Source: Niallia taxi (GTDB lineage Bacteria; Bacillota; Bacilli; Bacillales; Cytobacillaceae). From it: 64,000 nt of DNA. Each line of letters begins with the position of its first letter. The stretch's first letter is position 1. The position numbers and the translations under genes are program-made. Positions 1 through 9,125 of this stretch are shown piece after piece. The stretch lies in NCBI RefSeq assembly GCF_032818155.1, contig NZ_CP102590.1, forward strand, positions 744,001 to 808,000, written 5' to 3'. The notes beneath the pieces were generated by a model that was given only the letters and a program-made list of their open reading frames with translations, was not told the origin of the DNA and searched no databases.

Positions 1-58
1 CAATTTTAAGCATGGCTTGAAGCCAATATTTGCGAATTTGCTCGTTCTCCTCGGCCAC
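1..58 (-). CDS. 5' end of a gene cut by the window edge
   Basis: A GTG start at 58 is preceded by a strong AGGAGGG ribosome binding site about 7 bases away. The 19 codons visible read VAEENEQIRKYWLQAMLKI with no stop. It points away from the AraC regulator at 251, so it may be that regulator's target, but the product cannot be named from so little sequence. Confidence 0.5.
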   Translation of the reverse strand, partial: MAEENEQIRKYWLQAMLKI

Positions 59-250
59 TTTTTCACCCTCCTATTTCTACCAATTTCTTTACTAAATTAT
101 AACTTACGTATTATTCTTAAAGTGTTTGTTAAATAACCAAAAATGTTGTTCTATTGCTCTATATCGGGAAAGATAAATAGTTAAAAAGAATAATCTAGAG
201 ATCTCGAATAGTAAGCTTTCAATGATTGATTAATAGGTGGAGGAATTTCG

Positions 251-1117
251 GTGAATAATTTATTTGAACAAATTGATCTTAAACCATTTAACTGGGTTTA
301 TCGCAGGGTTTCAGAGAAGGATTTCCAAGGTTATTATCACTGGCATCAAGGCTGTGAACTATTATTCGTCTATCGTGGAAAAGGGCGAGTAATTGTTAAC
401 CAGCAGACTTATGAGATCAAAAGAGGGATGCTTTTCTTTTTTCAGCCATTTCAATTACATAAAATACATGTAGAAGTATCACCTGAAACTCCGTATGAGC
501 GAAGTATTCTTCATTTCGGTACGTTGATGCTTGGAGAAAGTAATCTTAACCATTTCCCTGGTCTTAATAGTCTGTTAAAACAATTACAATATGGCGTAAA
601 TGAGCTGCAGGCATTTGATTTAGAAGATATCTATAGTTACCTATATGAGGTTTATGAGATATTTAACAAATCATTACAAACAAAAAACTGGGAGGAAGAT
701 GCCCAGCTCTTTCTAATGCAGTTACTCTCTTGTATCCGCTTAAAAGACTACAATACTGATACTAATGCAACCTCTAATCTTCCTTTGCGGCCCTTGCTCT
801 ATTCTGAAAGGCTTATGAACTGGATAGAAGCGCATTATATGGAGCCCTTTAACTTAGAACAATTAGCTGATGAGCTTCATTTATCAAAATCATATTTATC
901 AAGAAGCTTTAAACGTGAGACGGGAAGCAATTTAACAGAATACCTTACAATTCGAAGGATAAAGGAAGCATGTCAATTACTTGAGATGACTCATAAATCG
1001 GTTGAATTTATTGGTGAAAGTGTAGGACTAAAAAATGCGTCCTATTTTATTCAGTTATTTAAAAAAGTGATCGGAATCACCCCGCACCAATATAGGCTAA
1101 CACACCAGAAAGCTTAA
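251..1117 (+). CDS. AraC-family regulator with N-terminal cupin sensor
   Basis: 288 residues. The first 150 or so form an AraC-type cupin ligand-binding domain (HWHQGCELLFVYRGKGRVIV, then FFFQPFQLHKIHV). Residues about 190-285 carry the double helix-turn-helix of the AraC/XylS family, ending in the typical SYFIQLFKKVIGITPHQYR signature. The start is GTG, chosen for the GGTGGAGG site just upstream. Regulators of this layout usually sense a sugar or small metabolite and activate a neighbouring catabolic gene. The divergent gene leaving the window at 58 is the obvious candidate target, but that is inference. A 16-bp perfect hairpin closes the transcript. Confidence 0.9.
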   Translation: MNNLFEQIDLKPFNWVYRRVSEKDFQGYYHWHQGCELLFVYRGKGRVIVNQQTYEIKRGMLFFFQPFQLHKIHVEVSPETPYERSILHFGTLMLGESNLNHFPGLNSLLKQLQYGVNELQAFDLEDIYSYLYEVYEIFNKSLQTKNWEEDAQLFLMQLLSCIRLKDYNTDTNATSNLPLRPLLYSERLMNWIEAHYMEPFNLEQLADELHLSKSYLSRSFKRETGSNLTEYLTIRRIKEACQLLEMTHKSVEFIGESVGLKNASYFIQLFKKVIGITPHQYRLTHQKA

Positions 1118-1169
1118 AGAATAGCATTAAAAAAACAATAAAAATAGTAAATGATTGAAAAGTCGAATG

Positions 1170-1205
1170 GAGACGTGTCTTATCAGATGTGATAAGACAC
1201 GTCTC
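1170..1205. terminator. Bidirectional terminator hairpin
   Basis: Perfect 16-bp arms (GAGACGTGTCTTATCA at 1170-1185 and its complement at 1190-1205) around a GATG loop. It lies between the convergent ends of the AraC gene and the 1249-1644 gene and could serve both. Confidence 0.8.
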
Positions 1206-1248
1206 GTTTATATACAGAGTAAATCACCTTAGGTACTTGCGTTGTAAT

Positions 1249-1644
1249 CTATTTAATTGCTATGCGAATCTCTATTTGACCATTAGGGTAATATTTCTCA
1301 AAATCATAGGAGTAAGCTCTTTTTAATTGCCCCTTCTCTTCACGTTCCCAAATCTTTTGCCAAGCATTTAATACTCCCGTTTCCTCAGAGGTATCTACAG
1401 TAAAAACTTCATATTCACTGGTATTTAGTATTGTAATGGAGGGATTGTATGTATCTTCTATAGCTACGCTTACTGTATAGTCACCTTTATAATTACTTTC
1501 GTAATTATAATACACTCCATATGTAGCCACATTTTGATTTTCCAAAAGACTTGATGCCTCTTTCCACATCTCTGTGATTTTTTGCATGATGGCTGCATCT
1601 TTAAAATTATTCGTTCTAACACTATTAAGAATTCTTAAATTCAT
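1249..1644 (-). CDS. GyrI-like / AraC effector-binding-domain protein
   Basis: 131 residues with no DNA-binding part. The pattern (ATYGVYYNYESNYKGDYTVSVAIE, then YEVFTVDTSEE..NAWQKIWE, then YDFEKYYPNGQIEIRIAIK) matches stand-alone effector-binding domains related to the C-terminal part of MerR/AraC regulators, sometimes annotated as integron-associated effector-binding protein. Such proteins bind small hydrophobic ligands or act on partner proteins; the ligand is unknown here. It is convergent with the AraC gene and appears monocistronic, with a GGAGGAAGAATTA site before its ATG. Confidence 0.7.
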   Translation of the reverse strand: MNLRILNSVRTNNFKDAAIMQKITEMWKEASSLLENQNVATYGVYYNYESNYKGDYTVSVAIEDTYNPSITILNTSEYEVFTVDTSEETGVLNAWQKIWEREEKGQLKRAYSYDFEKYYPNGQIEIRIAIK

Positions 1645-1861
1645 ATTAATTCTTCCTCCCGCATTTTTATTCGTAAAAGTAAAATTTCGCCATTTAATTT
1701 AAATAAATCATAAAAGCAATTAAACTAGCTGTTCTCCATTCACCTCAGATTCTATATTTCTATTTCTTTTTGCTATCAGTATCCGAAAAAGTCTGAATAA
1801 TTAATATCAACTATACCATAAAATATTAAAAAAAGGAACTTATGTTCTCGTTTGATCAAAT

Positions 1862-1900
1862 AAAAGCATAGCCCCCTTCCATTAACGGAAGAGGGCTATG
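1862..1900 (-). terminator. Terminator of the PTS-transketolase operon
   Basis: Arms CATAGCCCCCTTCC (1867-1880) and GGAAGAGGGCTATG (1887-1900) with loop ATTAAC. Read on the minus strand it ends in a T-rich tract. It lies 29 bases past the last gene of the operon. Confidence 0.8.
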
Positions 1901-1928
1901 TTCATCCATATTCAACTTACAGCAACTA

Positions 1929-2897
1929 TTAATCTTTCTTTGACATCACTACCTCTTCAACAGCACTAGTAATATCACTCGCTGTTAACTGATAAAATTC
2001 TTTTAAATATTCAAGCTTACCAACCTGACCGAATTGCTCTTTGCCGCCAATACGTTTCATTGGTGTAGGGCAATGTTCACTTAATACCTCTGCCACAGCA
2101 CTTCCTAGTCCTCCGATGATATTATGATTTTCTGCTGTAACAATTGCTTTTGTTGTTTGAGCGTACTTCACAATTAAGTCCTTATCAATTGGTTTAATTG
2201 TGAACATATCAATAACCGCTGCTTTTATTCCTTGTTGTTGAAGTATGTCTGCTGCCTTTAATGATTCAGCCACCATAATACCGCTCGCAATAATCGTTAC
2301 ATCCTCCCCTTCACGAAGGACCTTCCCTTTTCCCGCTTCGAAAACTTCATTTTCCGGGTAAAGCTTTACTGCGTTTTTACGGATTGTGCGGATATAATGG
2401 ATGCCATGCTCTTTTTCCACCTTTAGAAGCAGGTAGCGCAGCATAGTAGAATCACTTACTTCATAAACATGACAATTTGGAATGAGCCTGGCTAGGCCGA
2501 GATCTTCAAATGCCATATGTGTACCACCGTTATGCTCTGCGGTTACTCCTGAATCAGATCCTAATATTTTTATATTTGTTTTAGCATAGGCGCCTGAAAT
2601 GAACAGTTGATCAAAGGCACGACGGGTAGCGAACTGACCGAATGTATGAACAAAGGGAATTCTTCCTGTTAGCGATAAACCTGCGGCAACTCCCATCATA
2701 TTTGCTTCCATAATTCCTGTATTGATCAGTTGATTAGGGATTTCCTTGATAATTTTATTCGTTGAAATGGCGCTCATTAAATCTGCTTCTAAGCCTATCA
2801 CCTGAGGATTTGCCTTAGCCATTTCCATTAAAGTATTTGCATATACCTGACGCATTTCCACGCTTTCTAATTCATAGTTTTTAGACGCTGTAATCAT
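1929..2897 (-). CDS. Transketolase C-terminal subunit
   Basis: 322 residues. It carries the pyrimidine-binding domain (TGIMEANMMGVAAGLSLTGRIPFVHTFGQFATRRAFDQL) and the C-terminal transketolase domain (VTIIASGIMVAESLKAADIL). The conserved glutamate of the thiamine diphosphate site is in GIMEANM. Its ATG overlaps the stop of the N-terminal subunit gene by four bases, so the two halves are translationally coupled and should assemble into one ThDP-dependent enzyme. Known split transketolases next to ascorbate-type PTS genes occur in enterobacteria and other Firmicutes. Apulose-4-phosphate transketolase is one characterised split example, but nothing here fixes the substrate. Confidence 0.9.
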   Translation of the reverse strand: MITASKNYELESVEMRQVYANTLMEMAKANPQVIGLEADLMSAISTNKIIKEIPNQLINTGIMEANMMGVAAGLSLTGRIPFVHTFGQFATRRAFDQLFISGAYAKTNIKILGSDSGVTAEHNGGTHMAFEDLGLARLIPNCHVYEVSDSTMLRYLLLKVEKEHGIHYIRTIRKNAVKLYPENEVFEAGKGKVLREGEDVTIIASGIMVAESLKAADILQQQGIKAAVIDMFTIKPIDKDLIVKYAQTTKAIVTAENHNIIGGLGSAVAEVLSEHCPTPMKRIGGKEQFGQVGKLEYLKEFYQLTASDITSAVEEVVMSKKD

Positions 2898-3745
2898 CCC
2901 TTCACACCCTTTCCAAGTTTCGTTTCTAATTCGGCAACTGCACTTAAAATAGCTGCTTCATCTGCTTCACTAGGACGAATATGATGGTTATCGGCCTTCT
3001 CCTCTAAATAAGGAACCCCTTGCCCTTTGACTGTATCTAGTATAATTGCTATCGGCTTAGCATTTTGCGCTTTTCCCAGTTCAATTGCTTCATATATTTC
3101 TTGCACGGAAGCACCATCCACCCTCCTAACATAAAAGCCAAAGGCATTAAATTTCTCTACGAAATCTAGTGGATCAATAATATCCTTCGTTAACCCATCT
3201 AGCTGTTTTTTATTGTCATCAACAAGTACAACAAGCTGATTCAGCCTGTGATGCGCTGCAAATTGAAATGCCTCCCAGCACTGTCCTTCGTTTAATTCAC
3301 CATCTCCCACAATACAATACGTATAGTTGTCTTTATGAGCGAGCTTATGAGAAAGTGCTACTCCAACAGCCGCTGAAATTCCTTGCCCGAGAGAGCCTGT
3401 TGTCATATCGACGCCAGGTGTTAAATTTTTGTCTGGATGTGAAGGCAGCTTCGTACCATTTTGATTTAATGTATACAAAAGGTCTTCTGGGAAATAGCCT
3501 TTAGCCGCTAAAGTTGCATATAAACTCGGTCCACCATGCCCTTTTGATAGAATAAAATAATCACGCTCTTCCCAATTAGGATTTTCCGGGTCTATCTTCA
3601 TCACTTTTCCATATAAGACGGCCAATGCTTCAACAATTGACAAGCTTCCGCCATAATGACCAAAACCTAAGTTATATAACTCTTTTAATGTTTTTAAGCG
3701 TATCTCATCTCGGAACAGCTCTAACTTTTGTGTATCCAAACTCAT
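2894..3745 (-). CDS. Transketolase N-terminal subunit (ThDP-binding)
   Basis: 283 residues from the ATG at 3745, which has AAAGGAGGAATTAGT in front of it; a longer reading from 3790 adds 15 unlikely residues. It contains the transketolase N-domain with GHYGGSLSIVEALAVLYG and the ThDP/metal signature GDGELNEGQCWEAFQFAAH...VDDNKKQLDG. Histidines in LSKGHGGPSLY and KLPSHPDKN are those expected at the active site. It forms a pair with the overlapping downstream subunit gene. With the PTS genes ahead of it, the likely role is to cleave a PTS-delivered ketose phosphate into pentose-phosphate or glycolytic intermediates (inference). Confidence 0.92.
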   Translation of the reverse strand: MSLDTQKLELFRDEIRLKTLKELYNLGFGHYGGSLSIVEALAVLYGKVMKIDPENPNWEERDYFILSKGHGGPSLYATLAAKGYFPEDLLYTLNQNGTKLPSHPDKNLTPGVDMTTGSLGQGISAAVGVALSHKLAHKDNYTYCIVGDGELNEGQCWEAFQFAAHHRLNQLVVLVDDNKKQLDGLTKDIIDPLDFVEKFNAFGFYVRRVDGASVQEIYEAIELGKAQNAKPIAIILDTVKGQGVPYLEEKADNHHIRPSEADEAAILSAVAELETKLGKGVKG

Positions 3746-3832
3746 ACTAATTCCTCCTTTTGTAAACAAATGACCTGCTATATCAAACATCTCTTCACAA
3801 GCAGCGTTAGCGTTCCATATACCTTCTTAGCA

Positions 3833-5209
3833 TCAGACACCAAGCTTTTGTGAATTATTGCTGTCTTTGTTTTTCTTAAAGAAGCCAAATACAACAGCAA
3901 GTAAGACAAGACCAACAACCGTAATGGTAACACCAGTAGCTCCAAACGATTTAGCGACGTTTCCAAGAACAATTCCAGATACAGCGAAGTCTGCATCAGA
4001 AAATGTTGTGCTAACAAAGCCTAAGTCTCCAAGTACAGGCATTAAGAATACAGGCAGGAAGGTGATTAATAATCCATTAACAAATGATCCAACTGTAGCG
4101 CCTCGAACGCCACCTGTTGCATTTCCAAAAACCCCAGCTGTTGCACCAGTAAAGAAATGCGGGACTACACCTGGCAAAATGATTACGGAGCCTGTCAGTG
4201 CAAGGATTACCATGCCGACAATTCCGCCAGCAAAGCTTGAAAAGAATCCAATTAAAACTGCATTTGGCGCATATGGAAACACAATAGGGCAATCAAGAGC
4301 AGGCTTAGAATTCGGAACTAGTTTCGTAGAAATCCCTTTAAATGCTGGGACGATTTCTGCTAATACGAGACGAACTCCTGAAAGGATGATAAATACTCCT
4401 GCAGCAAAAGTAACTCCTTGAATAATAGAGAAAACAAGGTAATGACTGCCATTACTTAGTTCCTGCTCCACATAGGAAGGACCAGCAAAAAGGGCAATGA
4501 TTACATAAAGAACCACCATTGTTAACGAGATTGTCACAGAACTATCACGCAAGAAGCCTAAACCTTTCGGAAAGTTTATCTCTTCTGTTGAGCGTGATCC
4601 TTTTCCTACAAGCTTTCCAATAAGTCCAGACGCAACATAGCCTAAGCTCGAAAAATGGCCAAATCCAACATTATTGTTACCTGTAATTTTACGCATAATC
4701 GGCTGACAAATTGCAGGAAACACTGCCATGATTAACCCTAGGGCAAGTGATCCAATAATAATAAGGGGGATTCCTTTTAAACCAGAGACAACTAAGATAA
4801 CAGCAAGCATACATGCCATATATAAAGTATGATGACCAGTTAAAAAGATATATTTCAATTTTGTAAACCGTGCAATTAAAATGTTGGCAATCATTCCAAA
4901 GAACATAATAAAGGCTGTCGTACTGCCAAATTCGTTAAGTGCCACTGCAACAATTGCCTCATTATTCGGAACAACACCTGTTACATTAAAGGCGTGCTGA
5001 AACATTTTCCCGAACGGATCGAGAGACTGAGTTATGATTCCAGCGCCTGCTGAAATCACTAGAAAGCCAAGAAACGTTTTAGTTGTACCCTTTACGATTT
5101 CACTTGTTGGTTTTTTCTGTATAATAAGTCCTACTAATGAAATTAATGCAATTAAGACAGCTGGTTGGCTCAAAATATCCATCATCAATTTGAGAATTCT
5201 TTCACCCAT
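3833..5209 (-). CDS. PTS ascorbate-type EIIC permease (UlaA/SgaT family)
   Basis: About 458 residues. The start at 5209 has GGGAGG nine bases upstream, and a longer open frame to 5233 is not needed. Around ten or more hydrophobic segments. Family features include LTGHHTLYMACMLAVILV, GFGHFSSLGYVASGLIG and the long glycine-rich loop FFTGATAGVFGNATGGVRGA. UlaA-type EIIC proteins carry the sugar across the membrane while it is phosphorylated by the matching EIIB. No ascorbate catabolic genes (lactonase, decarboxylase, epimerases) are nearby, so the substrate is probably another sugar or sugar acid processed by the adjacent transketolase. Confidence 0.9.
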   Translation of the reverse strand: MGERILKLMMDILSQPAVLIALISLVGLIIQKKPTSEIVKGTTKTFLGFLVISAGAGIITQSLDPFGKMFQHAFNVTGVVPNNEAIVAVALNEFGSTTAFIMFFGMIANILIARFTKLKYIFLTGHHTLYMACMLAVILVVSGLKGIPLIIIGSLALGLIMAVFPAICQPIMRKITGNNNVGFGHFSSLGYVASGLIGKLVGKGSRSTEEINFPKGLGFLRDSSVTISLTMVVLYVIIALFAGPSYVEQELSNGSHYLVFSIIQGVTFAAGVFIILSGVRLVLAEIVPAFKGISTKLVPNSKPALDCPIVFPYAPNAVLIGFFSSFAGGIVGMVILALTGSVIILPGVVPHFFTGATAGVFGNATGGVRGATVGSFVNGLLITFLPVFLMPVLGDLGFVSTTFSDADFAVSGIVLGNVAKSFGATGVTITVVGLVLLAVVFGFFKKNKDSNNSQKLGV

Positions 5210-5252
5210 TATATATGCCTCCCTATAGTTCACTTAAACTAGCATTTGATTC

Positions 5253-5534
5253 TTACAGCAAGCCCTTTTGTTGTAAAACTTCTTGCAGTTTCGCTCGTAG
5301 CCCATCCATATCTATGATGCTATCAATAACAATAACCTCACCTAAATGGCCCATTCCTGTGGCAATGTCCTTTGCCGCTATAAACAGATCTGCTGAATCT
5401 GGCGTTGCTGAGCTAAGGTCACAATGATCTACCTCAATCCCACTGATCCCAAGCTCTGACAAAATTTGCTGCACGTTCATCTCCAACATAAAACTGCTTC
5501 CTAAGCCTGTTCCACAGATTGCTAATATTTTCAT
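5253..5534 (-). CDS. PTS EIIB component, lactose/ascorbate superfamily
   Basis: 93 residues. The phosphocysteine loop is ICGTGLGSSFMLEMNV at residues 6-21, with Cys7 the phosphate carrier. The rest (LGISGIEVDHCDLSSA...DLFIAAKDIATGMGHLGEVIVIDSIID) is typical of UlaB/SgaB-type EIIB proteins. It sits between the regulator/EIIA gene and the EIIC gene with short spacers, so phosphate should pass from the EIIA domain of the regulator gene product to this protein and then to sugar in EIIC. Confidence 0.9.
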   Translation of the reverse strand: MKILAICGTGLGSSFMLEMNVQQILSELGISGIEVDHCDLSSATPDSADLFIAAKDIATGMGHLGEVIVIDSIIDMDGLRAKLQEVLQQKGLL

Positions 5535-5564
5535 CTTTATTCCTCCTAGTAAATGTTTTTTATA

Positions 5565-7631
5565 TTAAACCGCTCCCGAATATAGCTCGAATAAATGAAG
5601 AATGCTCTCCAATGACTCTGTTTCTTTTAACATTTCAATGTTGTTTTTATCGCTCAGCAGCTTCGTCAATTGCGACAGTGCTTTAAGATGTGTTGTATTA
5701 TCGCTGGCCGCAATACAGAAAAACAAGCGGACAGGGTATCTTTCATCATTTAAAATATATACAGGCTCATTAAGCTTTAAAAAGCTCATCCCAACTCGAT
5801 TCACTCCCATTTCCGGCCGTGCATGCGGGATGGCAACTTCAGGACCAAGTACTACATATGGGCCTAATGTTTTAATATTGGCAATCATCGCTTCTATATA
5901 AGAGGACTCAATTATGCCTTTTTCTAACAACGGATTTGCTGCAAATTTTAAAGCTTCCTCCCAATCGGGCAGTTGTTCTACAACTTGAATGGTGTCTTCT
6001 TTTAATAAATCGCTTAACACAGGTTGGTTCCTCCCCCTCTGAATATCTGTTTTTCGATGATAAGTCAGTTGACTTAAAGCACTTGTTAACCCCTTTTCAT
6101 CATATATATTTGCATACCGCCCAATTGTTTGGACAAGCTCTTTCAAAGATATATCATGGTATTGAATATTAAATAGCTGCTGATATACTTCATTAACTAA
6201 GCTGTTTTTTTCATTTGGCGTCATTAATGGCTTAACATAATAACAAGGCAGCTTTGACTCGATCTCTACTGTCGAAAAAACAAGGTCGTATTGATTAACA
6301 TCCTCTTTTTGATATCCTTGTAACGATAATGTTTTTTCTACCGTTATTTCTGAAAAAAGCGACTCGACAAGATGTCTTACCATTAACGAAGAGCTAACAC
6401 CACTTGGACATACGACAATAGCACGTTTCTTTTTCGGCATAGCCTGCTTTGGTTTTGCTAATAATGCCCCAAAATGAATCGTAATAAAGCCGATTTCTTC
6501 CTCTGGGATATTTATTCCTAATAGTAAGCCAATCGGCTGGATCAGCTCCTGTACAATGGTATAAAGCTCTTTATGCTCATTTTTAATTTGTTTGATTAAC
6601 GGATTATTAATAGGAATGCGGTATTTCATTCGATAATAAGCTGGCTTTAAATGTTGATACAAGGTGTGAACAACTTCACCCTTTTTTTCAAAAACGATGG
6701 CCGCTTTATATTCAAAATCAAATACTAGCTGTTCACATAAGTTGAAGAGTAAATCCCTCCCGCTGCCTTGAGTAGCATGACTTCCCAATGAGAGCCCTAA
6801 TAATTGAATCGTAAAATAGCATAATTCATTTTCATCTGCCTCTAAATCAAGAAAGCGACATAATTCCTCTGCGACTAACCACATAGGGTCTTTTTTTAAT
6901 AATGCGATCTCATCATAGTGAAAACGAATTAATTTCTGCTCTTTAAGCCGATAAGAATAAAAAATAAGAAAATAAGTAAATTGATGCAATCGTTCCTCTA
7001 CAAAATGTAAATCAAACTCTTTTTCTATTTGGGTTAATACACGGTGAATCCAATCTAATTGAATTGGATCTTTTCGGTCGTTTCCCAAATAACTGATAAT
7101 CGTTGAGAAGTAAGGTACTTGCAGCATCTTAGCTACATGATGTTGGAGAAGAATTCTCTTATCAGACTCTGTTCCAGAAAGATGGTAGCCCTTCTGCCTG
7201 GAATAGCGAATTTCGACCAATGATGATTGATTTTTTTGATTGGCCTTTTTGACATCGGATATAACCGTATTTTTACTAACCTGTAAAAGCTGTGTTAAAT
7301 GAACAGATGAAATGGCTTCCTGCCGAATAAACAGATAAAAATAAATGAATATTAAACGTTCCTCTTCTGTTAAAAAAATAGATTGTTCCTTTTTTTCTGG
7401 TTGCTGTTTTTTATAATGGAACACCACCTCTTCTGGGACTTGAATATAATTAATTCCTTTGTACGCAATACTAGGCAGCTTTCGCTCCTTTAACCAATAA
7501 TTGATTTTATCCAAATCATAGGCAATTTGCCGTTTGGATAATTGAGTTTGTTCGATAACCTGATTCATAGTTGTACTCTTCACTTTTAAAAGGTACTCCA
7601 GTAAAAGTGCAGGTCGTTTATCAATCATCAT
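5565..7631 (-). CDS. PRD-containing transcription regulator with EIIB-like and EIIA domains
   Basis: 688 residues from the ATG at 7631, which has AGGAGG eight bases upstream; an in-frame extension to 7796 lacks a site. Order: N-terminal winged helix (LLEYLLKVKSTTMNQVIEQ), Mga-like helix-turn-helix, two PTS regulation domains, a BglG/GatB-type EIIB-like domain with phosphocysteine loop VCPSGVSSSLMVRHL, and a C-terminal EIIA domain with active His in GPEVAIPHARPEMG. This is the architecture of MtlR/LicR-like activators. As no separate EIIA gene is present, the C-terminal domain may also be the sugar-specific EIIA. First gene of the operon; a cre-like site lies between 7660 and 7673. Confidence 0.92.
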   Translation of the reverse strand: MMIDKRPALLLEYLLKVKSTTMNQVIEQTQLSKRQIAYDLDKINYWLKERKLPSIAYKGINYIQVPEEVVFHYKKQQPEKKEQSIFLTEEERLIFIYFYLFIRQEAISSVHLTQLLQVSKNTVISDVKKANQKNQSSLVEIRYSRQKGYHLSGTESDKRILLQHHVAKMLQVPYFSTIISYLGNDRKDPIQLDWIHRVLTQIEKEFDLHFVEERLHQFTYFLIFYSYRLKEQKLIRFHYDEIALLKKDPMWLVAEELCRFLDLEADENELCYFTIQLLGLSLGSHATQGSGRDLLFNLCEQLVFDFEYKAAIVFEKKGEVVHTLYQHLKPAYYRMKYRIPINNPLIKQIKNEHKELYTIVQELIQPIGLLLGINIPEEEIGFITIHFGALLAKPKQAMPKKKRAIVVCPSGVSSSLMVRHLVESLFSEITVEKTLSLQGYQKEDVNQYDLVFSTVEIESKLPCYYVKPLMTPNEKNSLVNEVYQQLFNIQYHDISLKELVQTIGRYANIYDEKGLTSALSQLTYHRKTDIQRGRNQPVLSDLLKEDTIQVVEQLPDWEEALKFAANPLLEKGIIESSYIEAMIANIKTLGPYVVLGPEVAIPHARPEMGVNRVGMSFLKLNEPVYILNDERYPVRLFFCIAASDNTTHLKALSQLTKLLSDKNNIEMLKETESLESILHLFELYSGAV

Positions 7632-7659
7632 TGGAACTACCTCCTGAAACAATCTTATA

Positions 7660-7673
7660 ATAAAACGCTTACA
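7660..7673 (-). promoter_or_regulatory. Candidate cre (CcpA) site before the PTS-transketolase operon
   Basis: Minus strand reads TGTAAGCGTTTTAT, matching the cre consensus TGWAARCGYTWNCW at 13 of 14 positions. It lies 29 bases upstream of the regulator start, where CcpA binding would give catabolite repression. Confidence 0.55.
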
Positions 7674-7924
7674 TTTAGAGATATCATTGGGAACAAACAA
7701 TGGTATGCGCGCGTTAGCAAAATTGTGATGAACCCCTGTTGAGACAAAGCTTTGTTTCCTCCTTAACCTTTCCTTGTCTCTATCTATAAAGTACATTTGA
7801 GTATAACCATTTAATCATCCAGCCTCAAGAGGATTTTTTATTGGTGGGTTAATAGCCATTTGCTTTTAAAAAATGGTAGAGCTTCACATAATGGAAAACA
7901 CAATTGAAATTTTTATACCGACAA

Positions 7925-7960
7925 AAAAAGGCATTTTCCAATTAAGGAAAACACCTTTTT
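7925..7960. terminator. Terminator between the PTS operon and LysE gene
   Basis: AAAAAGGCATTTTCC, a short AATTAA loop, then GGAAAACACCTTTTT. A-run and T-run flank the stem, so it can work in both directions; it ends the LysE transcript arriving from the right. Confidence 0.7.
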
Positions 7961-8004
7961 ACACTGCTCTGCTATATTTTTAAAATTACCTTTTCATATA
8001 TACC

Positions 8005-8637
8005 TTATAGTAATGCTTGAATTCCGATATAAAACTCATATAAGAAATAGAAGCCGAATCCAGACAATAAAATCCCTGCAATAATAGATGTCCATTTAAT
8101 CATTTGGCGGTTCATAATTTTTCTTGTAAACGACACGATCGTTAACAACCCAATATCATGTAATAAAATGCCTGTAATAATACCTAATGCAACAATGACA
8201 AAGCTGTTTGATTCACTGCCTTTATAGGAATCTGCTAACACAGCTCCAAATACAGAAACCCAAAACACTAAATTCCCAGGTGATACCGCGACAAGCAGGC
8301 CATTACGATATGTTTTGAAAAAGGATTTGTTGACTTTTTCACCTGCCATAGTAATATCCTTATCTGCGTTTTTAATAGAATCATAGGCAAGGAAAAATAA
8401 AAAAATGGCTCCCACAATCCATAATGGCATTTGTATAAAGGGAATAGCTAATATCTTCGCTAAGCCTAAATACAGTGCTATGATCAAAATTAAATCAACA
8501 GTCATACCTCCGATACCTACTGCCCATCCATGCAAAAACCCATTTTTTAAGCCTTGCTTCGTCATCTCAACTGTAATTGCTCCAACCGGCATTGCAATCG
8601 CAAGCCCAACCATTACATAAGCAAAATACAAACTCAC
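8005..8637 (-). CDS. LysE/ArgO-family amino-acid exporter
   Basis: 210 residues with about six membrane helices. The N-terminal signature GLAIAMPVGAITVEMTKQGLKNGFLHGWAVGIG is diagnostic of the LysE/RhtB exporter superfamily (proline-glycine motif in the first helix), and VSPGNLVFWVSVFGAVL is the family's second conserved stretch. Members export basic or neutral amino acids and homoserine-type metabolites; the substrate cannot be told from sequence. It appears monocistronic, with a hairpin downstream at 7925-7960. Confidence 0.88.
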   Translation of the reverse strand: MSLYFAYVMVGLAIAMPVGAITVEMTKQGLKNGFLHGWAVGIGGMTVDLILIIALYLGLAKILAIPFIQMPLWIVGAIFLFFLAYDSIKNADKDITMAGEKVNKSFFKTYRNGLLVAVSPGNLVFWVSVFGAVLADSYKGSESNSFVIVALGIITGILLHDIGLLTIVSFTRKIMNRQMIKWTSIIAGILLSGFGFYFLYEFYIGIQALL

Positions 8638-8810
8638 ATAAACACTTCTTTCAACTCATAAGATTCCTTCTTACGTCCGTTTATATGAATTATTATACAT
8701 TAGATTTTATAAAAATGAAATATTATCCAGTGATTTCTCTAGTAATTTATTAAGTCTCTTATACTATTTCACTACTATAAGGATTGACCTTGCCTGTTTT
8801 CCGCCTAATG

Positions 8811-9105
8811 AGAGGTTGGGACAAAATAAAATATAAGCTATCTACACACGAATAACAGATAATTTCTTCTAAACCTTGTAATGATGGACCTTTGGATTAT
8901 AAACAGGAATGCTCCTCGTTTTCGCCTGCGGGGTCTCATCTTTTCCTCTATTTCCCTTAGTAGCCGATTCGCCTACGCTCCATTCCACTAAAAAGTTTAG
9001 ATATAGTATTCCAACAGAAAATACAACAGCACAAACCAAAACTATTAGTCAAAGACTTAAATATACCGGTACGTGATTATACTTAATTACTTATGTCCCA
9101 GCCTC
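8811..9105 (+). repeat. GC-rich dispersed repeat, copy A (diverged)
   Basis: Begins AGAGGTTGGGACAAAATAAA and ends TTATGTCCCAGCCTC, forming terminal inverted repeats. The core shares CGTTTTCGCCTGCGGGGTCT and TCCACTAAAAAG with the better-kept copy at 23591. This copy has lost much of the core. No gene lies within it. Confidence 0.75.
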
Positions 9106-9125
9106 ATTTCCATCTGATAAGGTAC

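Noticed and set aside
3858..4421. 187-codon plus-strand frame inside the EIIC gene
   Set aside because: Complementary shadow of a clear minus-strand permease; composition (Pro/Thr-rich, no start site) is that of an antisense frame.
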